From Algoriphagus marincola DSM 16067 (lineage in GTDB: Bacteria; Bacteroidota; Bacteroidia; Cytophagales; Cyclobacteriaceae), in assembly GCF_000429405.1 (NCBI RefSeq), contig NZ_AUBU01000002.1:1-64000 (forward strand): DNA of 64,000 bases. Reading direction: 5' to 3'. The notes beneath the pieces are model-generated. The model worked only from the letters and a program-made list of their open reading frames with translations. It was not told the origin of the DNA and ran no database searches. The position numbers were made by a program, and so were the translations under genes. Below, piece after piece: positions 24,742 through 32,932 of this stretch (positions within the stretch are counted from its first letter, which is position 1; each line of letters begins with the position of its first letter).

Positions 24742-27411
24742 TTATTCGAAAATTTTTGAGAACAGTCCTATTCGACCGCTTTCATCCATTCCTTCCACGA
24801 TGATCAGTTGTCGTTTTGCCTGATCGGTATTGTAGTACTCCATGGAGATTTTGCCGGACTCGCCCACATTCACCAGCGGATTCCAGTAAATGGTGGCCCG
24901 TTGATCAGTGAGAGCCGTTTCCATGGATTTTTCAGAGTAATCAGGCTGATAAAACTCCCGGGCAATAGAGTAGCCACCGTAGGTCGTGACTAGGGTTCCA
25001 CCCACACTTGGGGTGAATCCAGCTCCCTGTTTGGTATATACAGCAATTACTCCGTTGGCTCCTTGAGCACCAAAAATGGCCGCTCTCGCCGGATCCTTGA
25101 AGACATCCACACTTGCCACATCCCGAGGGCTAATCTGAAGTAGAGTTGCTGCATCCACAGGGATATTGTCCAAAAGGAATAGCGGTGTAGTGCCTGAGTT
25201 CACCGAACCCACACCTCGGATAGTAACAGCTACGTCCAAACCGCTGACGAAAACCTGTACCCCGGAGACCCGACCTTGAATCAGTTGAAAAACATTGGTG
25301 AAGCCGACCGATGAAGGGATCTTGTCAGGAGTGATAGTCACATCACCACTTCCATAGATCTTGCGAACTTCCTCTTCTTCCCGCTCGATGGTTTGTCCTT
25401 CTACTGTGACCTCTTCCAAATCCACTAAATCTGGGTCTTCGTTCATTTGTTTCATCAGATTTCGAGCCTGAAAACTCTCAGCCAATCCCTCAGGCCATTG
25501 GATTTCCTTGACATATTCACCTGTGATTTTTGAGAAAACCGGCTCTGGACGAATCACCTCGACATCAATAAAGGTTTTTAATCTGTTGTCTTCGGCGGTG
25601 ATGGTCACCTTGGCAGAGTCCTGATAAACCAAATCCCTAAAAATAAACCGACCGTTGGGTCCATACTCAGAGGTGACGATTTCGATTCCTTCGCCGACTA
25701 GTGCCGTGATTTTTCCTCCAGCCAGACCTTTTCGGGTATCTTCTTGATCGGTGATTTGACCTTCGATATTGATTCCCCGCTCGATGAAATAGTCAACTTT
25801 TGGGATTTCCTGTTCCAAAACCTCCTCCCAAGTAAATCGTCTCCAGCCATGGGTCAACATGACCAAATCCATCGCGGCTAAGGTTTCTGGTGAATTGTCC
25901 TTGAAATAATAACCTGGTAAATAAATTTTGCCTGGAAGGTCCGAACTCAAGAGGAGTTGAGATGCAATCGTACCGTAAATATCACGCTCGTCTTCTACCT
26001 GATCAGCATCCAGAACAGCTATCGAAAAGGTACCGGGTTGGACCTGTCCATTTAATGAATTTTGAAGCTCTAAGCTGAGTTTTTCCCGAGGTTGCATTGA
26101 CCCCTTCATACTCAGGCTAAGATCAAGGTAGTCTTCGGGATGGATAAATATAAGTCGCTCTAAAAGTGGTTTTCCAGTAGCATCCAAAATACTGATCTGA
26201 TTGATACCTGCGATCAGATTTTCTTTCGGAATTCGTACACCCCAAACGCCATTGTTGAGTCCACCTTGAATCATGTAATTCACAATCCCACGAGTCTGAC
26301 TCACCAAAAGCAGTCCCTCTGCCGGGATATTGCCTTGCACAAATGCCGTCACGTAGCTTGCTTCAGGATTGTTTACTACCTGGAGCACCATGCCATTTTC
26401 AAGTGGCTCCGGAAGGGGAATAGTTCTACTCTCTTGTGTTTTGGGATCTGTTAATACAGCCTGATACTCCTTTTTAGTAGGGGTCAATTCAAATTTCCCC
26501 AAACCGGCAAAATTGCTTTCAAAAGCTACTTCCTCCCCTGAAATCTCTCCTTGGAGTTGATAGGGTTCGCCATTAGGTGCCACAGCCCGAAATGCTATAG
26601 TTGACTTTTTCCCAATCAGCCAATTACCACCTTCTGGGAGGAATTGAATGTCTGCCAAACTTAAGCTGTATGGCAATCCTAGTTTTTTGCTTACAGGATA
26701 GTTTTCATTTTCCATGAAAATCAATTCAGCATGGAGCCTTTCATAGGGCTCTTCAGGAATTGAAAAAGAGAAAGAAGCCTGTCCGTCGGCATTGAGAAGT
26801 AAGTCTTGCTTGTACAACTGCTCTCCGGACCCGAAAATCAGAAGCTCGACTGATTCTGAAGAAAGGGGATTCCCCTTATCGTTGATTGCTGTCAACTCAG
26901 ATTGATAGCTTACTTTTCCTCCTGCGGTGGTGATTTGCTTGATTTCAAGGTTTGGAAGAAAGCTCCCCGCATCTCCATCAATGACCTGAAGGCTTGTGTT
27001 GAAGAAAAACTCTTCTCCGAAATTCCGCATCCAAGCCGTGTAGGCTTTGACTTGATAGGTTCCTGCCTTTCCAAATCGAGGCAAAGAAAAATCCCCTTTT
27101 CCGCGTCCATTCTCCAATTGTACGATGCGTTGCTCCAGTAATAAGCCGTCACCGTCAAAAAGGTCTACATAAAGCGTGGCACTGAGAGGGGATAGAATCT
27201 GCGAACTTCCAGCTACCAAATAGGCACTGAACCAAACATCCTCTCCAAGTGTGTAGGTGTGTTTGTCGAAATGCAAGTGAGCCTTTTCAGGTGGACTTTC
27301 TTTTTGGTAAGTGTCAAAAAAGGATTGGATTTGACTTGGTAGTCCTTCTTGCGCAAAGCCTGAGAGACCAAAAGAAAAAAGAATAATGGCCCCAATAATT
27401 ATTTTTCGCAT
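24742..27411 (-). CDS. MG2-domain protein with a C-terminal TonB-receptor plug and no barrel
   Basis: 889 residues with a signal peptide. The N-terminal region (about 40-145) is an MG2-like domain of the alpha-2-macroglobulin type (HFDKHTYTLGEDVWFSAYLV, GTYQVKAYTAWMRNF). Several beta-sandwich domains follow, with a carboxypeptidase-regulatory-like segment near 600. Residues about 695-825 form a TonB-dependent receptor plug (VTIRGVGSVNSGTTPLFLLD, then DVFKDPARAAIFGAQGANGV). Only about 65 residues follow the plug, far too few for a 22-strand barrel. It may dock with a separate barrel or be a surface-exposed adaptor. It lies beside the small barrel gene, 48 nt apart on the same strand. Confidence 0.8.
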   Translation of the reverse strand: MRKIIIGAIILFSFGLSGFAQEGLPSQIQSFFDTYQKESPPEKAHLHFDKHTYTLGEDVWFSAYLVAGSSQILSPLSATLYVDLFDGDGLLLEQRIVQLENGRGKGDFSLPRFGKAGTYQVKAYTAWMRNFGEEFFFNTSLQVIDGDAGSFLPNLEIKQITTAGGKVSYQSELTAINDKGNPLSSESVELLIFGSGEQLYKQDLLLNADGQASFSFSIPEEPYERLHAELIFMENENYPVSKKLGLPYSLSLADIQFLPEGGNWLIGKKSTIAFRAVAPNGEPYQLQGEISGEEVAFESNFAGLGKFELTPTKKEYQAVLTDPKTQESRTIPLPEPLENGMVLQVVNNPEASYVTAFVQGNIPAEGLLLVSQTRGIVNYMIQGGLNNGVWGVRIPKENLIAGINQISILDATGKPLLERLIFIHPEDYLDLSLSMKGSMQPREKLSLELQNSLNGQVQPGTFSIAVLDADQVEDERDIYGTIASQLLLSSDLPGKIYLPGYYFKDNSPETLAAMDLVMLTHGWRRFTWEEVLEQEIPKVDYFIERGINIEGQITDQEDTRKGLAGGKITALVGEGIEIVTSEYGPNGRFIFRDLVYQDSAKVTITAEDNRLKTFIDVEVIRPEPVFSKITGEYVKEIQWPEGLAESFQARNLMKQMNEDPDLVDLEEVTVEGQTIEREEEEVRKIYGSGDVTITPDKIPSSVGFTNVFQLIQGRVSGVQVFVSGLDVAVTIRGVGSVNSGTTPLFLLDNIPVDAATLLQISPRDVASVDVFKDPARAAIFGAQGANGVIAVYTKQGAGFTPSVGGTLVTTYGGYSIAREFYQPDYSEKSMETALTDQRATIYWNPLVNVGESGKISMEYYNTDQAKRQLIIVEGMDESGRIGLFSKIFE

Positions 27412-27528
27412 AAAAAGAGTTGGTTTAGTACTATCTGTATTTTGACGAAAAGAAAACCTTTTGGTTTAATCTTAAGAGATCGTAATAAAACTAAATAATC
27501 AGCAAATTTAAAAGTGAAAAAATCTTAA

Positions 27529-28593
27529 TTATTGGATTAGGTCTGCTACTTCATTTTTGTTGGCTAGTTGTCCGCAAGCAGCATCGATGTCCTGACCTCT
27601 GGATTTGCGTACTTTTGCTACGATACCATTTTGCTCTAAGATGCGGACATAGAGATCCACGGCTTCCTGCTTTGCCTGTCGGAATTCACCCTCATCGATG
27701 GGATTGTACTGGATGATATTGACTTTGGATGGGATGATCTTACAAAACTTGGCCAAAGCCCTCGCATGCCGCTCATCATCATTGATGCCTTCCCAGATGA
27801 CATATTCGTAGGTGACTTTTCGCTTAGTTTTTTGGTACCAATATTTTAAGGCTTCCGCTAGATCTTCCAAAGGGCTGGAATCATTGATCGGCATCAGTCG
27901 GGAGCGCGTTTCATTGATGGCGGAGTGTAGAGAGATCGCTAAGTTGAATCGGACTTCATCATCTGCCAGTTTCTTGATCATTTTGGGGATACCTACGGTC
28001 GAGAGGGTAATCCGTCTCGGTGCCATTCCCAAGCCTTCCGGAGCGGTGATTTTTTCGATGGCAGAAAGTACATTGTTGTAGTTCAGCAAAGGCTCTCCCA
28101 TTCCCATAAATACAATATTGGTCAATGGACGCTGAAAGTAGGTTTCTGCTTCATCTTTGATAGCTACGACCTGATCATAGATTTCGTCAGGGTTTAGATT
28201 CCGCATGCGCTTGAGTCGGGCAGTAGCGCAGAAGTTGCAATCTAGGCTACAGCCGACTTGGGAAGAAACACAGGCAGTAATCCGCTTGGAAGTAGGGATC
28301 AAAACAGACTCGACGATTTTATTATCGTAGAGTTTGACGGCATTTTTGATCGTGCCATCCTGGGAGTGCTGCATGAGATCGACTAAGATGTGATTGATTT
28401 CAAAATGCTTTTTGAGCATCTCACGAGTAGCGAGGGAAATATTGGTCATTTCGTCGAAGTTTTTCAGCGACTTGTTCCAAAGCCATTCGTAGACCTGTTT
28501 GGCCCGAAACTTCTTATCTCCCACAGATAGGAAAAACTCCTCCAGCTCTTCCAAGCTCAGTTTTCGTATGTCCCTTTTTTGGATCTCTTCCAT
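27529..28593 (-). CDS. rlmN: Dual-specificity RNA methyltransferase RlmN
   Basis: 354 residues, radical SAM enzyme that methylates C2 of A2503 in 23S rRNA and A37 of some tRNAs. The [4Fe-4S] cluster motif is CSLDCNFCATA, the SAM site includes FMGMGEPLLNY, and the methyl-carrying Cys near the C-terminus is in DIDAACGQL. The length is as expected. It is transcribed away from aroQ. Confidence 0.96.
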   Translation of the reverse strand: MEEIQKRDIRKLSLEELEEFFLSVGDKKFRAKQVYEWLWNKSLKNFDEMTNISLATREMLKKHFEINHILVDLMQHSQDGTIKNAVKLYDNKIVESVLIPTSKRITACVSSQVGCSLDCNFCATARLKRMRNLNPDEIYDQVVAIKDEAETYFQRPLTNIVFMGMGEPLLNYNNVLSAIEKITAPEGLGMAPRRITLSTVGIPKMIKKLADDEVRFNLAISLHSAINETRSRLMPINDSSPLEDLAEALKYWYQKTKRKVTYEYVIWEGINDDERHARALAKFCKIIPSKVNIIQYNPIDEGEFRQAKQEAVDLYVRILEQNGIVAKVRKSRGQDIDAACGQLANKNEVADLIQ

Positions 28594-28597
28594 GCTG

Positions 28598-28605
28598 CAA
28601 AGGTA
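28598..28605 (-). promoter_or_regulatory. Candidate -7 box TACCTTTG for rlmN
   Basis: On the minus strand TACCTTTG fits TAnnTTTG and ends 4 nt before the ATG. No good -33 element is seen. The arrangement TACCTTTGCAGC-ATG is nearly the same as that before the MarC-family gene. Confidence 0.45.
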
Positions 28606-28696
28606 CGGATTTGATTGGTTAGATTTTTCTTTTCTAAAAAGCTGAAAATAAAGCCTTCAAATCTTTCGAAAATGATTTATTTATCTGCCTAGTTTT

Positions 28697-28704
28697 TAAC
28701 TTTG
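28697..28704 (+). promoter_or_regulatory. Candidate -7 box TAACTTTG for aroQ
   Basis: It matches TAnnTTTG and lies 28 nt before the TTG start of aroQ. The -33 element is weak (TTTA at 17 nt). Confidence 0.4.
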
Positions 28705-28732
28705 ATCTCTCAGACCAAAAGTCCTTCCAGTT

Positions 28733-29146
28733 TTGAAAATACAGATCATCAACGGACCCAATCTCAACCTCCTGGGAAAGCGCGAGCCTGAAGTTTACGG
28801 CAGCACATCATTCGGAGAATATTTCGAGGAGCTGAAAAGGCAATTTCCTCATATCGATCTACACTACTTTCAGAGCAATGTGGAGGGGGAGTTGATCAAT
28901 AAAATTCATGAAGTGGGCTTTGATTTTGATGCCATTTTGCTGAATGCAGGTGGCTACACCCATACCTCGGTAGCCATCTCCGATGCCATTGCCGGGGTGA
29001 CTACTCCTGTGCTGGAAGTTCATATCTCCAATATTTACAAGCGCGAGGAGTTTCGTCATAAAAGTATCATCTCCCAGGCCTGTGTCGGAATGATTTCTGG
29101 ATTGGGTCTGAAGGGCTACGAATTGGGCATCCGTTATTTTCTATAA
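28733..29146 (+). CDS. aroQ: Type II 3-dehydroquinate dehydratase
   Basis: 137 residues. It converts 3-dehydroquinate to 3-dehydroshikimate in the shikimate pathway. The N-terminus KIQIINGPNLNLLGKREPEVYG is diagnostic, with the active Tyr22 and Arg18 loop; VHISNIYKREEFRHKS carries the catalytic His and substrate-binding residues. The start is a TTG (28733-28735): no ATG lies in frame before the conserved motif, and family members begin at this point. The SerC-like gene follows after 12 nt. Confidence 0.93.
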   Translation: MKIQIINGPNLNLLGKREPEVYGSTSFGEYFEELKRQFPHIDLHYFQSNVEGELINKIHEVGFDFDAILLNAGGYTHTSVAISDAIAGVTTPVLEVHISNIYKREEFRHKSIISQACVGMISGLGLKGYELGIRYFL

Positions 29147-29158
29147 ATTCTCTTACTT

Positions 29159-30214
29159 ATGCTAACTTTCTCAGCAGGACCTTCCAAGGTTTACGATTCC
29201 ATGCCTCAATATTTACAGGATGCTTATGAAGAAGGTATCCTGAGTGCCAATCACCGGAGTGCAGCTTTTATGAATCTCTATCGGGAAGTTCATCAGCTCT
29301 TCTGTGAAAAGCTACACATGCCTGAGGATTATCAGCTGCTATTTACATCCTCAGCAACCGAAAACTGGGAAATAATAACGCAGTCCATTGTAGAATCTGC
29401 GAGCTATCATATTTACTCGGGATCTTTTGGGAAGAAGTGGATCAACTTTGCCCAGCATATCAATCCCGAAACGGAAGGGCTAAAAATCGAGGCTGATCAA
29501 GCCATTGATGTGGCTAATTTGAATATAGCGGAGAAGTTTGACCTGATTGCGATCACCCAAAATGAAACCTCCAATGCGACGCAAGTTCCGATGGAAGTCT
29601 TGGAGGAAATACGAGATAAATATCCCGAAAAGCTTATAGCGGTTGATACGACCTCTAGTATGGGGGGAATAGCTTTGAATTTTAGTCTGGGGGACATTTG
29701 GTACGCTTCCGTTCAAAAATGCTTCGGAATGCCGGCTGGTCTGGGAGTATTAATCTTGTCTCCCCGAGCCGTGGAGCAGACGGAGCGAAAGGGTGAAAAA
29801 GGTCGATACAACAGCCTGAATTTCATGTTGGAAAATGCCCGCTCATTCCAAACACATTACACGCCCAATGTCTTGGGAATCTACTTGCTGAAGCGGGTTT
29901 TACAGGATATTCCTGAAATCCAGCATATTTCCAGTAGACTCAATGATCGCATGCACCAGCTCGAGCAGTGCATCATTCAGACATCAAATTTGAGATTGTT
30001 GGTTTCCAATTCGGAAACCCGAAGCAAGACCGTTTTGGGTGTGACTGGAACAGAAAGCCTTATCAGCGAAGTGAAAAAAGCAGCTGAAGCAGAGGGAATG
30101 CAATTGGGAAGTGGCTATGGCCCATTGAAACCCACCTCTTTTCGGATCGCTAATTTCCCTGCTATTACGGATGAGGAAATGAATAAGCTAATGAGTTTCT
30201 TGCGTAAATATTAA
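29159..30214 (+). CDS. Phosphoserine aminotransferase-like class V aminotransferase
   Basis: 351 residues, PLP enzyme of fold type I. It starts LTFSAGPSKVYDSM and has NHRSAAFM as in SerC (SHRS). The PLP-binding Asp is in AVDTTSSMGG (D163) and the Schiff-base Lys is K187 in SVQKCFGMPAGLG. SerC makes 3-phosphoserine from 3-phosphohydroxypyruvate and glutamate. The similarity to SerC is clear at both ends but the middle is divergent, so the exact substrate is not certain. It follows aroQ, likely in one operon. Confidence 0.75.
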   Translation: MLTFSAGPSKVYDSMPQYLQDAYEEGILSANHRSAAFMNLYREVHQLFCEKLHMPEDYQLLFTSSATENWEIITQSIVESASYHIYSGSFGKKWINFAQHINPETEGLKIEADQAIDVANLNIAEKFDLIAITQNETSNATQVPMEVLEEIRDKYPEKLIAVDTTSSMGGIALNFSLGDIWYASVQKCFGMPAGLGVLILSPRAVEQTERKGEKGRYNSLNFMLENARSFQTHYTPNVLGIYLLKRVLQDIPEIQHISSRLNDRMHQLEQCIIQTSNLRLLVSNSETRSKTVLGVTGTESLISEVKKAAEAEGMQLGSGYGPLKPTSFRIANFPAITDEEMNKLMSFLRKY

Positions 30215-30233
30215 TTCTTTAATATTTTCCTGA

Positions 30234-30515
30234 ATGAATTTTGAGGGAATTCCAAATAGGTCATCGGAAGTAAAGAAATGGGAACGAATATTATTCCTTC
30301 CAATTCTTCCGCTACTAGTTATCTCTATAGCGCTAGGATGGAACGTTTTGTTATTGGTACTATTTGGCTTTACTATTTTGACCCAGGGATTCATCTATAA
30401 TCTTTATCGTAAGGAAGGAAGGGGAAAGGAATTCCTAGTCCGGATGAGTATTCCTTTACTTGCTACCTTGGTGATTCTAGCGTTTTTTGGATTTGAGTAC
30501 TTTTTCAAGAACTGA
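30234..30515 (+). CDS. Small membrane protein, unknown function
   Basis: 93 residues, not recognised. Three hydrophobic segments are visible (about 20-36, 38-55, 70-90), with basic loops (YRKEGRGKEF). It starts 19 nt after the SerC-like gene. Codon use and the membrane pattern support a real gene, though no family is known to me. Confidence 0.55.
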   Translation: MNFEGIPNRSSEVKKWERILFLPILPLLVISIALGWNVLLLVLFGFTILTQGFIYNLYRKEGRGKEFLVRMSIPLLATLVILAFFGFEYFFKN

Positions 30516-30581
30516 TTCTTAGGCTAGAATTAGATGAACTCAGGTTTTCCCTCTGAGTAATAATTTCATAATCCGGCCTTC

Positions 30582-30613
30582 TTTCTTTTCCGGCAAAGAA
30601 ATGTCTACTTTTG
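30582..30613 (+). promoter_or_regulatory. Candidate promoter of the MarC-family gene
   Basis: TTTC at 30582-30585 and TACTTTTG at 30606-30613 are 20 nt apart, with a full match at the -7 box and one mismatch at -33. Only 4 nt separate the box from the ATG, so the transcript may be leaderless. Confidence 0.5.
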
Positions 30614-30617
30614 CGGC

Positions 30618-31199
30618 ATGATTGACCTCAAGCAAATACTGTCGGTTTCATTGATCCTCTTTTCGGTGATAGATATACTCGGATCTATACCGATCATCAT
30701 CAATTTGCGTAAAAAAGCCGGACACATTCAGTCCGAAAAAGCCACCCTGGCGGCAGGTGTCTTGATGATTCTTTTTCTTCTGGGAGGAAAAACCATCTTA
30801 TCCCTCTTTGGTATCGGGGTAGAGGACTTCGCCATCGCTGGTGCTTTGATCATTTTTGCTTTGGGGGCTGAGATGATTTTGGGAATTGAGCTTTTTAAGC
30901 CGGATCCAGAAGCTTCCACAGGGGCATCTATTGTTCCTATTGCCTTCCCTTTGATAGCCGGTGCTGGTACTTTGACCACTATCTTGACTTTGAAGGCCGA
31001 GTTTGATCAGGTAAATATCGCCATCGGGATTGTCCTGAATTTGATCTTGGTTTATGTGGTATTGAAAAGTACCTCTTGGCTGGAGCGTAAACTTGGCAAA
31101 ACAGGCCTGGATGTACTCAGAAGGATCTTTGGGATTATTTTGCTTTCCATCGCTGTGAAAATTTTCAAAAGCAATGCCTTCCCCATGGAAATTGTCTAA
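30618..31199 (+). CDS. MarC/UPF0056-family membrane protein
   Basis: 193 residues, six hydrophobic segments. LFSVIDILGSIPIIINL at the N-terminus and the mid-protein PIAFPLIAGAGTLTTIL, with its Pro and Gly residues, are the family hallmarks. MarC proteins were once linked to antibiotic resistance but have no proven transport function. It precedes rnhA by 26 nt. Confidence 0.88.
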   Translation: MIDLKQILSVSLILFSVIDILGSIPIIINLRKKAGHIQSEKATLAAGVLMILFLLGGKTILSLFGIGVEDFAIAGALIIFALGAEMILGIELFKPDPEASTGASIVPIAFPLIAGAGTLTTILTLKAEFDQVNIAIGIVLNLILVYVVLKSTSWLERKLGKTGLDVLRRIFGIILLSIAVKIFKSNAFPMEIV

Positions 31200-31225
31200 C
31201 AGGGCAAATTCCCTTTCTTTACATC

Positions 31226-31678
31226 ATGATTACCATTTACACAGATGGAGCTGCCAAAGGCAATCCGGGTCCCGGTGGCTATGGAGCGGTTCTGAAGTTT
31301 AATAAGCACCGAAAAGAGCTTTCCGAAGGGTTTCGCCTGACCACCAACAATCGCATGGAGCTTTTGGCAGTGATCCGAGCTTTGCAGGAGTTAAAGCTTA
31401 CGGGAATTCCCGTGACGATCTACTCAGATAGCAAGTATGTCGTGGATGCTGTCGAAAAAGGTTGGCTTTGGGGGTGGCAGAAAAAGGGCTTTAAGGACAA
31501 AAAAAACCCTGATCTCTGGCTTCGGTACATTCCGCTTCATCTGAAGTATAAGCCCAAGTTTGTCTGGGTGAAAGGCCATGCGGGAAATATAGAAAATGAG
31601 CGATGCGATCAGCTAGCGGTAGAAGCTGCGGAAGGTCCAGACTTCAAGGTAGATCAAGGCTATGAGTCAGGAAAGTAA
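31226..31678 (+). CDS. rnhA: Ribonuclease HI
   Basis: 150 residues. It cuts the RNA strand of RNA-DNA hybrids. The four metal-binding carboxylates are visible: D7 (IYTDGAAKGNPGPGGYG), E45 (RMELLAV), D68 (YSDSKYVVDA) and D128 (NERCDQLA). The basic handle WLWGWQKKGFKDKKNPDLW is present, as in the E. coli enzyme. Confidence 0.95.
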   Translation: MITIYTDGAAKGNPGPGGYGAVLKFNKHRKELSEGFRLTTNNRMELLAVIRALQELKLTGIPVTIYSDSKYVVDAVEKGWLWGWQKKGFKDKKNPDLWLRYIPLHLKYKPKFVWVKGHAGNIENERCDQLAVEAAEGPDFKVDQGYESGK

Positions 31679-31753
31679 TTCCCCAATCCTGAATTATCCC
31701 ATATCCAAGTTTATTTTACCAGTATAAACTTTTATTTACAGCCAATATAAACT

Positions 31754-32881
31754 CTAGGCTTGCAAGTCCTCCATTGTCACCAATGGTATGTCTTTTCGAT
31801 TGATATCTTTCAGAGCTTGATACTCAGCTTGTGGATATACCCAGCCTTCATCAGTCAATTCATAGAGAAGTGGCGCTAAATTTTGGACAGCAGCTTTACA
31901 GCCTTGAACGATTGCACCCATTTTTCCGGTTTGTTTGGATAGAACTGCTTCATTTTCTATTTCAAAAGGTCCTGAAAAGCCTTTTTCCTTCAAAACATTT
32001 ACAAAAGCCCGCCAGTCCAAATGATCACCCAGACCAAATCCTGGAAGCGTAGCCTCATAATGATGTCTGTCCCAAGGATTGGAGCTGGATGGGATTCCGG
32101 CCTTTTTGGCCCAATCTTCAGGAATCTGATGCATGGGATACATATTACCCCAGAAAGGATCAGGGTTGTTGCGGGTGGATTTGACATGGATACGCTTCAG
32201 GCGACTCAAATCCGTATTTTTGATCACTTCCACAGGATCTGTGTGCTGCCAGATATCGTGGGAAGGGTCGTAGATTTCCCCATGATTCTTGGCAGGAATC
32301 AATTCATACATGAGTTTACGTGCTGCTAGTACCCCAGGCAAGTTGTTGTAAGTACTAAACTGACCTGAACTTCTCCAGCCTTCCATTGGGCAGTTCTCAT
32401 AGAGTATGCTGACTCCTAAGTCGGCTGCATATTGAATAATTGGAGAAAAGATCTTTTGATATTCAAGTAGATTCTTTTCAAACCCACCTTCTTGATTTCC
32501 CAATTCATGATTGTAACCGACAAAAGTGCCAACTTTCACATCATTCTCATCCCCTCCGAGGAGGTGGGCCATTCGGATGAGTCGGAGTAAATGGTTCTGA
32601 TTTTTGACACGCTGAATGGGATCACCTCCGATCAAATTTTCAAAGGCTCCGATCGAAAGACGAAGAGAAGCTTGGTTGAATTGCTCAATAATCCGATGAG
32701 CATCTTCAGGGCCAAAACTTTCATAGTCCAAGTGTGTGGCTACAAAATCATCCCTTGTGCCATCCCTTCGAAAGACGCAAAGGTCCAAGCCCTGCACGCC
32801 AATTTCAGTTGCTTTGGTGATAGTTTGCTCCAAATTCAGCTGATCGAAAGCTGAAGTCATGATCCATATCGGATTAGCCAT
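31754..32881 (-). CDS. Sugar phosphate isomerase/epimerase-like TIM-barrel protein
   Basis: 375 residues, xylose isomerase-like fold without a signal peptide. Likely metal ligands occur at barrel strand ends: LYENCP (Glu), IYDPSHDIWQH (Asp and His), RIHVKS (His) and FEIENEA (Glu). The insert NPWDRHHYEATLPGFGLGDHLDW is typical of sugar-processing members. The reaction cannot be told; Bacteroidota often use such enzymes for unusual sugars or inositols. It lies downstream of the haloperoxidase gene in the same direction but across a terminator, with about 50 nt between that gene's stop side and this start. Confidence 0.8.
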   Translation of the reverse strand: MANPIWIMTSAFDQLNLEQTITKATEIGVQGLDLCVFRRDGTRDDFVATHLDYESFGPEDAHRIIEQFNQASLRLSIGAFENLIGGDPIQRVKNQNHLLRLIRMAHLLGGDENDVKVGTFVGYNHELGNQEGGFEKNLLEYQKIFSPIIQYAADLGVSILYENCPMEGWRSSGQFSTYNNLPGVLAARKLMYELIPAKNHGEIYDPSHDIWQHTDPVEVIKNTDLSRLKRIHVKSTRNNPDPFWGNMYPMHQIPEDWAKKAGIPSSSNPWDRHHYEATLPGFGLGDHLDWRAFVNVLKEKGFSGPFEIENEAVLSKQTGKMGAIVQGCKAAVQNLAPLLYELTDEGWVYPQAEYQALKDINRKDIPLVTMEDLQA

Positions 32882-32910
32882 TTGTCTTTAGGTTTTTTGG
32901 GTAAAAAAAA

Positions 32911-32926
32911 CAGCCCTTTCGGGCTG
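32911..32926 (-). terminator. Intrinsic terminator after the haloperoxidase gene
   Basis: CAGCCC (32911-32916) pairs with GGGCTG (32921-32926) around a TTTC loop. On the minus strand it is followed by a T8 run. It closes the 49.3-32.9 kb gene array 6 nt past its last stop codon. Confidence 0.85.
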
Positions 32927-32932
32927 CTTAAA

